The notes below the pieces were generated by a model. It had not been told where the DNA came from, made no database searches, and saw only the letters and a list, made by a program, of their open reading frames with translations. A stretch of 15,442 nucleotides of DNA. Source: Chloromonas sp. AAM2 (Eukaryota; Chlorophyta; Chlorophyceae; Chlamydomonadales; Chlamydomonadaceae). The position numbers and the translations under genes are program-made. Every line of letters starts with the position of its first letter. The stretch's first letter is position 1. Positions 11,439 through 15,442 of the stretch are shown piece by piece. The stretch covers positions 1 to 15,442 of the forward strand of contig QAXH01005224.1 in NCBI GenBank assembly GCA_004335635.1. Direction: 5' to 3'.

Positions 11439-11530
11439 ATGCGGTCAGCCCAAGCCGGAACCGCATAGCATTTTGTAAAGGGATTCAAAAGGCCGACCTG
11501 TCCTATTAGAAGGGCAGACCGCCGGTCAAA
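11439..11530 (-). repeat. Dispersed repeat copy D (diverged)
   Basis: This is a reverse-oriented, degenerate copy. On the minus strand it retains GGACAGGTCGGC, TTGAATCCCTTTACA, GCTATGCGGTTCCGGCT and a mutated end (GGCTGACCGCATG). The terminal TGATGTAA is lost. It lies tail-to-tail with copy C, about 145 bases away. Confidence 0.65.
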
Positions 11531-11708
11531 GAAGAAGAACCAGCGAAGTAAAACTGGGGGAAGGGGGTTGCGTGGGGGGTTTAGGAGGGGGGAGATAGGG
11601 TTCCATATCACCCTCACGTGTTGCAGCCCTGCTGAGGAGGTATGTTAATCGGTATGCACGCTCAGCGTTGAGGTGACCTCGTGACTGGTCAAGGCAAAAG
11701 GCCAGCTT

Positions 11709-11831
11709 GACATCAGCCTGCAGATGATACGTGTAAAGAGAATTCAGAGAGTCCACCTGCCCAAGATCCACCAGTATACAGTAAAAAACAATTGGCCGGT
11801 CCGCTGGGAATGCATTCATGCACGTTCCACT
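11709..11831 (-). repeat. Dispersed repeat copy E (diverged)
   Basis: This reverse-oriented copy keeps GACCGGCCAATTG, TATACTGGTGGAT, GGGCAGGTGGACTCTCTGAA and CTGATGTCAAG on the minus strand. It has a deletion or scramble in the TATGCGGTTTCGGCTAG segment. Similarity extends at least to the ACCGGCCAAT block and weakly beyond it. Confidence 0.65.
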
Positions 11832-12291
11832 CACTTGCACTCGCTGGTTCTCTCAGCTAGGTATGTTTGAACATGCATGTGCTCCATGAACAGTACAAAG
11901 ACACCTAGCAGGTCACAAGTGTTACTCTCACTCTGACGGCACAATGACGGCACTATGCCAGCCTGTGCTGTGACGCGCCACCAAAAGCCAACGCCGAAGA
12001 AGCACGCGCCACCAACTGGCCAGGCGAACACGAATTAGCCCATGCAGTCTGCCAGGTTGCTAATTTCAGAGCCAGTGTCTCAAAAGGGTTTGTGAAGGGT
12101 AGATGGGCGTTATTACCATAACACGCCCTGCCCTGCGTGTTTTGGCGTGTCTTGTGGCTGACCTGTGTAATTGACTGATTACAAGGAGGGAGTGCACACG
12201 TCCAACGCAGATACCAACTGTTTGCGCAAAATGCAAAAACATACCGGCGATGCAGCCTTTCTACAACCCCTGGCCCCAGCCCGCTGCTCCA

Positions 12292-12311
12292 CTTACATCA
12301 GCCTAGCCGGA
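12292..12311 (-). repeat. Lone 3'-end fragment of the dispersed repeat
   Basis: The 20 bases read on the minus strand are TCCGGCTAGGCTGATGTAAG, the family's 3' end with one difference in its last 20 bases (TCCGG for TTCGG). Upstream of this the sequence does not match the family. Like copy B it is an extreme 5' truncation. Confidence 0.6.
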
Positions 12312-12589
12312 GATTTCTACCACACCGTGGACTGAATACACCATTTGAGAGACACGCTTGATGGCGTTTCCTGAAGCAGACATGGATTAGGAAGGAACAC
12401 ATGATTTTACCTCAGGAAGTCAACTATGTCACTAAAATACTACCGAATGTCACATGCGAGCGTTACACTCACTCTGGCGTAAATGCTTCTGCTAATGGTC
12501 ACTTAGAGAAACAAGAGACTAAGAGACATAACTTTCTTTCCTTCATCCTCGTGTAATGTAGGATGGCCCGGTTGCAGAGGCCCTACCTT

Positions 12590-12667
12590 ACCGGTGGATG
12601 CAGGACAGGTGGGGTCTCTGAGTCCCCTTTACACAGTGCTTTGCGGTTTCGGCTAGGCGTATGTAAG
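12590..12667 (+). repeat. Dispersed repeat copy F (3' portion)
   Basis: This is a 5'-shortened copy beginning at ACCGGTGGATG and running through GTCTCTGAGTCCCCTTTACA and TGCGGTTTCGGCTAGGC to TATGTAAG. The terminal TGTAA motif is preserved, though the preceding bases are changed (GCGTATGTAAG instead of GCTGATGTAAG). Confidence 0.75.
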
Positions 12668-12780
12668 TTAACCCTAGCCAACGTGGTACGCTGAGCATTG
12701 AGCAGATGAACGCCTGCTGGTCCTGCTAACTTGATATGAGTTTGGGACATGCAGGCATGTAGTGCATGTGCCAGGCTGAT

Positions 12781-12815
12781 GTGGTTAATGTTGTTAATGT
12801 TGTTAATGTTGTTAA

Positions 12816-12846
<31 letters not shown>
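12781..12846. repeat. Microsatellite: (GTTAATGTT)n passing into (GTT)n
   Basis: About four units of GTTAATGTT are followed directly by roughly nine to ten GTT triplets. The nonamer differs from three GTT triplets at only two positions, so the block probably grew from one GTT array with a mutated triplet that was later co-amplified. On the minus strand it would read as a poly-Asn/Ile tract; I do not consider it coding. Confidence 0.9.
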
Positions 12847-12848
<2 letters not shown>

Positions 12849-13121
12849 CATGGCCTTCAGTCCGGAAAGGACTGCTCTCGAAAGGTGTTCTGTGGGGTGA
12901 TGCCCCTTTACTAGCAAAAATACAATAATTTGCGCAAATAGTTGACATTTGCGTTGGACGTGCTTCATGGTGTGCACTCACTCCTTGTAAGCTAGAGGCA
13001 CAAGCATGTTCACGGGGCACATGCATGTTAAAACATACCCAATTGAACAATGGCGGAGAACAGCGGCTGAATGTTTTCTTCATCAATCTCTTCTGCGTCC
13101 TTTCAAGTAGTGACGCTTTGC

Positions 13122-13291
13122 GAGGTGCGGCCCTTGGAACTCGGCGATGCGCGGAACCAGGCGGGTGAATGTGCTCGGGGGGGACCGGCCAATCACTCTG
13201 TCACTGCATATACCGGTGGATGTGCAGGGCAGGTGGGCTCTCTGAATCCCCTTTACACAGTACTATGCGGTTTCGGCTAGGCTGATGTAAG
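13122..13291 (+). repeat. Dispersed repeat copy G (near full length)
   Basis: This copy aligns along its whole 170 bases with copy C, including the terminal GGCTAGGCTGATGTAAG. A further upstream stretch (about 13081-13105) weakly matches sequence at the far end of copy A. It ends 159 bases before the proposed CCD start codon, so it may overlap the promoter or 5' UTR of that gene. Confidence 0.85.
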
Positions 13292-13450
13292 GGCCCGCAG
13301 CATACTGACTAACATTCCTCCTCAGCAGGGCTGCTGGGACACGTGATATGTGTGGGGGCCCGCTCACCCTGACTTATGCAAACGTAGTGTTGGGAGGCAC
13401 ATTTAATTACCACGCAATTGCGGTGCTCGCCGTGGGGTTTGCGAGCCACG

Positions 13451-15388
13451 ATGGACAACTTACCTCAGACAACCATCGCGGCCACCGCAATCGTGGCAGG
13501 CGTAATGGCGTACGCAGCGCGCAAGTAAGCTGAATCGCATTTGACCTAGGGATGCAGGGCGATTGCATTCTGCGTGTGTGCTCTGTGGTGCAGCATCAGC
13601 CACACAACGCAGAGTTCATCAGCTTCTGGTCGCAGAGTTCATCAGGAAAGCTGAGATCAGTTCGGGACTGTCAGGGCAATTGGTTCACAGTAGAAGGCAC
13701 CTCTCTCAAGCCCTGAGAAAGAAGTAGGGCCAGGGAGACGTGTAATCCTCCATCAGTCTCCCTCCAGTCACATGCGCTGGCAGCATGCCACCTCTAGCAC
13801 ATAACAATAGTTGCATGTCAATCGAATTGACAAAACATCTCAAGTTAGCAAGCAGCGGTCGAGAATGGGGCTGGGGGGGCGGAGCTGAGCACTATGTGCG
13901 CGTGCATGGCTGCCTGACATTGCATCAGCCTAGGTGAGACCGCATAGCACTTTGTAAAGGGGATTCAGAGGGCCCACCTGTCCTACACATCCACCTGTCT
14001 GACATTTGAGATTGTGGTTCTTGCATGATAACGCAATACATCCACCACAAAAAAAAAGAAGTTTGCCAGTTCTGGGACAATTCTGTCCCAGAACTGGCAA
14101 ACTTCTTTTTTTTAAGAGGGGCCTCACTGCTTTGTGGCATTGCACTTTGAACGCTTTGAACGCTTGTGTTGCAGGAGTATTGTCTCTTGGGTGTATGACA
14201 CACTGGCCTCCATCAGGCCAAACCCAGGGGAGGACTTCCTGGCAGGCAACTACGCGCCTGTCAAGGACGAGGTGGGCTTCTGACTGCTTGGTGTGTTGCC
14301 GGCAACCGCCTGAGCAAGCACAGGGCTCGCGGTGCCCCGTGTGTGTTCTGTCTGCAAGCGCCAGTGCCACACCAGACCGCTACAGCCGCTGTCACACCAG
14401 ACCGCTACAGCCGCTGTCACACGCTTTGACAGTCACGCCAACCCAAAGGCTGGGAGTGTGATCAACAGTGTCATACTCTGGCGCGTTGCTTCATTCGGCC
14501 ACGCCCCTGGCACGCGTCGTTCGGCACTTAGCTCCATTCAGTGTTGAGCAGCCCGCTGGATTGCCACTGTGGTGTGTGCAGGTGCATGAGACAGGCCTGG
14601 AGGTGGAGGGCACCATTCCTCAGGGGCTGGAGGGGTGCTACATCCGGACGGGTAGGCAACTGGCAGTCAGGTGCAGACAGGCCCGTTCTTGCAAATCTAT
14701 ATACTAATCAGCATGCAGTTGAAGTGACTGGAACAGCGTCACCAGCGGTATACGCCGCATCACAGGCTACCTGAGCTGTATGGGCGCAGGGCCTTGAGGC
14801 CTGACTGATCCGGCAGCCACGGCATAGATCTGAGCAGAGCTGCACACGACATGTGCTTGACACGTGCTTGACATGTGCTTGACACGTGCCATGACCACGT
14901 GCATCCCTCCCCCCTGTCCCGCAGGCCCCAACCCGCAGTTTGCTCCCGTTGGAGGGTATCACTGGTTTGATGGCGATGGTGGGTGTGCGGGGCATCAGCG
15001 GCAGCGCCGCCACACACTGGACTGCCCGCAGCCACAAGTTGCACATCCAGTCACTCAGCACTGATTTGGACTGCTTGCCAGACGGGGAACAGCGCATGCT
15101 ATGGACGAGGAAGGCAATGATGGCCGCTGTGTTGACAGGACTTTGTAACTCAAATGGCCGGAGGGGAGGTGCTCAATGTGGCTTGGTTGGGTGAGACATC
15201 CTGCGATGTCCTGGGCAGTCACACTTACTCATGGGGCTAGGCTAAGGCACATGTCTATCGCTGGTTTTGCAGGCATGCTCCATGCCGTCAAGTTCTCTGG
15301 CGGCAAGGCATGCAGTTACGCCAACCACCTGGTGCGCACCAAACGTATGCTGCAAGAGAAGGCCGCTGGCAAGCCAATCTACATGAAG
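13451..15388 (+). CDS. Carotenoid cleavage oxygenase (CCD/RPE65 superfamily), 5' part
   Basis: This is the N-terminal quarter of a carotenoid oxygenase, a non-haem iron enzyme that cleaves carotenoid double bonds to apocarotenoids. I infer exons 13451-13524 (ATG), 14175-14271, 14582-14651, 14925-14978 and 15273-15388. Donors are GTAAGC, GTGGGC, GTAGGC, GTGGGT and GTGCGG; acceptors are all CAG. Phases agree throughout, giving 137 residues up to a donor at 15389; the intron then runs off the window. Family signatures are GNYAPV, the VEGTIPQGLEGCYIRTGPNP strand, PVGGYHWFDGDGMLHAV and a GGKACSYANHLVRT strand. The four iron-binding His residues lie further downstream and are not covered. Exon 1 encodes a short hydrophobic stretch (residues about 8-23, TTIAATAIVAGVMAYA), which could be a membrane anchor or part of a targeting signal. 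The start is supported by exon 1's phase match (AA|G codon) and strong donor but has no transcript evidence. Subfamily (CCD1, NCED, CCD7/8 or algal) cannot be settled from this part. Confidence 0.88.
13608..13645. repeat. 15-base direct repeat in CCD intron 1
   Basis: CGCAGAGTTCATCAG occurs at 13608-13622 and again at 13631-13645, a period of 23 bases with an unrelated 8-base spacer. This looks like a small tandem duplication in the intron. No function is suggested. Confidence 0.75.
13921..14004 (-). repeat. Dispersed repeat copy H (inside CCD intron 1)
   Basis: This reverse-oriented copy reads on the minus strand through GGTGGATGTGTAGGACAGG, CCTCTGAATCCCCTTTACA and GTGCTATGCGGTCTCACCT to AGGCTGATGCA. 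Its 3' end is mutated (TGATGCA instead of TGATGTAA). It sits in the inferred first intron of the CCD gene, antisense to it. Confidence 0.75.
14050..14113. repeat. Perfect 30-bp inverted repeat (hairpin) with A8/T8 ends
   Basis: Bases 14050-14079 are an exact reverse complement of 14084-14113, around the 4-base loop ATTC. The left arm begins with eight A (one more A precedes it), and the right arm ends with eight T. The core arm is GAAGTTTGCCAGTTCTGGGA plus CA. It lies in the first CCD intron, 45 bases after repeat copy H and 61 bases before the exon 2 acceptor. In the transcript it would form a perfect 30-bp stem. It may be a tiny foldback element, a small-RNA source or a sequencing/assembly fold-back artefact. 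Confidence 0.9.
14368..14417. repeat. 25-base tandem duplication in CCD intron 2
   Basis: Two exact copies of a 25-base unit beginning CACACCAGACCGCTACAGCC lie head to tail, followed by a partial third unit (CACAC). It is a minisatellite-like duplication in the intron between the exons ending at 14271 and starting at 14582. Confidence 0.85.
14849..14890. repeat. 11-base tandem array with alternating ACATGTG and CACGTG cores
   Basis: The unit ACAYGTGCTTG is repeated three times plus a partial fourth, with Y alternating T, C, T, C. Two units therefore contain CACGTG, the core palindrome of G-box/E-box sites. It lies in CCD intron 3, 35 bases before the exon 4 acceptor CAG ends. Whether any factor binds there is unknown. 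Confidence 0.85.
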
Positions 15389-15442
15389 GTGCGGCCAACA
15401 GACATTTGCTGGCAGGATACTTGACCAGACATGTGTGGTCCT

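Larger units (their letters stand above)
10920..13450. other. Repeat-rich divergent intergenic region
   Basis: This is about 2.5 kb between the 5' side of the ABCA gene (-) and the first CCD exon (+). It holds copies C, D, E, F and G of the dispersed repeat, one lone 3'-end fragment and a GTT-rich microsatellite. No confident exon or RNA gene is visible. Promoters and 5' UTRs of both flanking genes should lie here, but I cannot point to a TATA box or other element with support. The open frames in this interval come mostly from the repeat copies themselves. Confidence 0.65.

Noticed and set aside
12583..13086. Long minus-strand frame with a poly-Asn tract
   Set aside because: The Asn run is the GTT microsatellite read in reverse, and the end of the frame is repeat copy F; no coding support.
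11125..13280. Copies C and G both contain an open frame ending VTAYTGGCAGQVGSLNPLYT..., stopping just before the repeat end, as if it were the C-terminus of a transposon protein
   Set aside because: By manual comparison the differences between the two copies are mostly amino-acid changing and not silent (roughly six changed residues against three silent codons). Other copies break the frame. The open frame is probably a by-product of recent shared ancestry.

Overview
The window looks like nuclear DNA of a green alga, most likely a chlorophycean (Volvox, Chlamydomonas or Dunaliella-like). The genes are broken into many short exons with canonical GT...AG introns. Donors are mainly GTGAGY, GTGCGN or GTAAGT, and acceptors are mostly CAG behind a pyrimidine run. 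The encoded proteins are plant/algal types: a DUF1771-Smr protein, a half-size ABCA transporter and a carotenoid cleavage oxygenase. A dispersed repeat ends in TGTAA, which is the poly(A) signal used by chlorophycean algae. The organism call is inference; no rRNA or organellar marker is present. There is no bacterial operon, CRISPR array or prophage.

Layout. (1) 32-1310, + strand: the last four exons of a DUF1771 + Smr protein whose 5' end lies left of the window. (2) 1311-3169: about 1.9 kb between convergent genes, with one degenerate copy of the repeat, a tiny second fragment and a 4-N gap. (3) 3170-10648, - strand: a nearly complete half-size ABCA transporter. I reconstructed 20 exons by matching splice sites, and every junction is phase-consistent; only the extreme N-terminus is missing. 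(4) About 10650-13450: a repeat-loaded spacer upstream of both flanking genes. It holds several copies of one repeat family in both orientations, a GTT-rich microsatellite and a possible extra exon. (5) 13451 to the right edge, + strand: the first five exons of a carotenoid oxygenase (CCD/RPE65 superfamily). A hydrophobic N-terminal leader is encoded in a tiny first exon, and intron 1 carries another repeat copy and a perfect 30-bp hairpin.

The three genes have no evident joint function. The ABCA and CCD genes are divergent but separated by about 2.8 kb of repeats, so any shared regulation is speculative. The parts most worth a second look are the 3'-anchored repeat family ending at TGTAA, the perfect foldback in CCD intron 1, the inverted repeat copies flanking CCD exon 1, and the unresolved 5' end of the ABCA gene. 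I did not find a clearly new multi-gene system.
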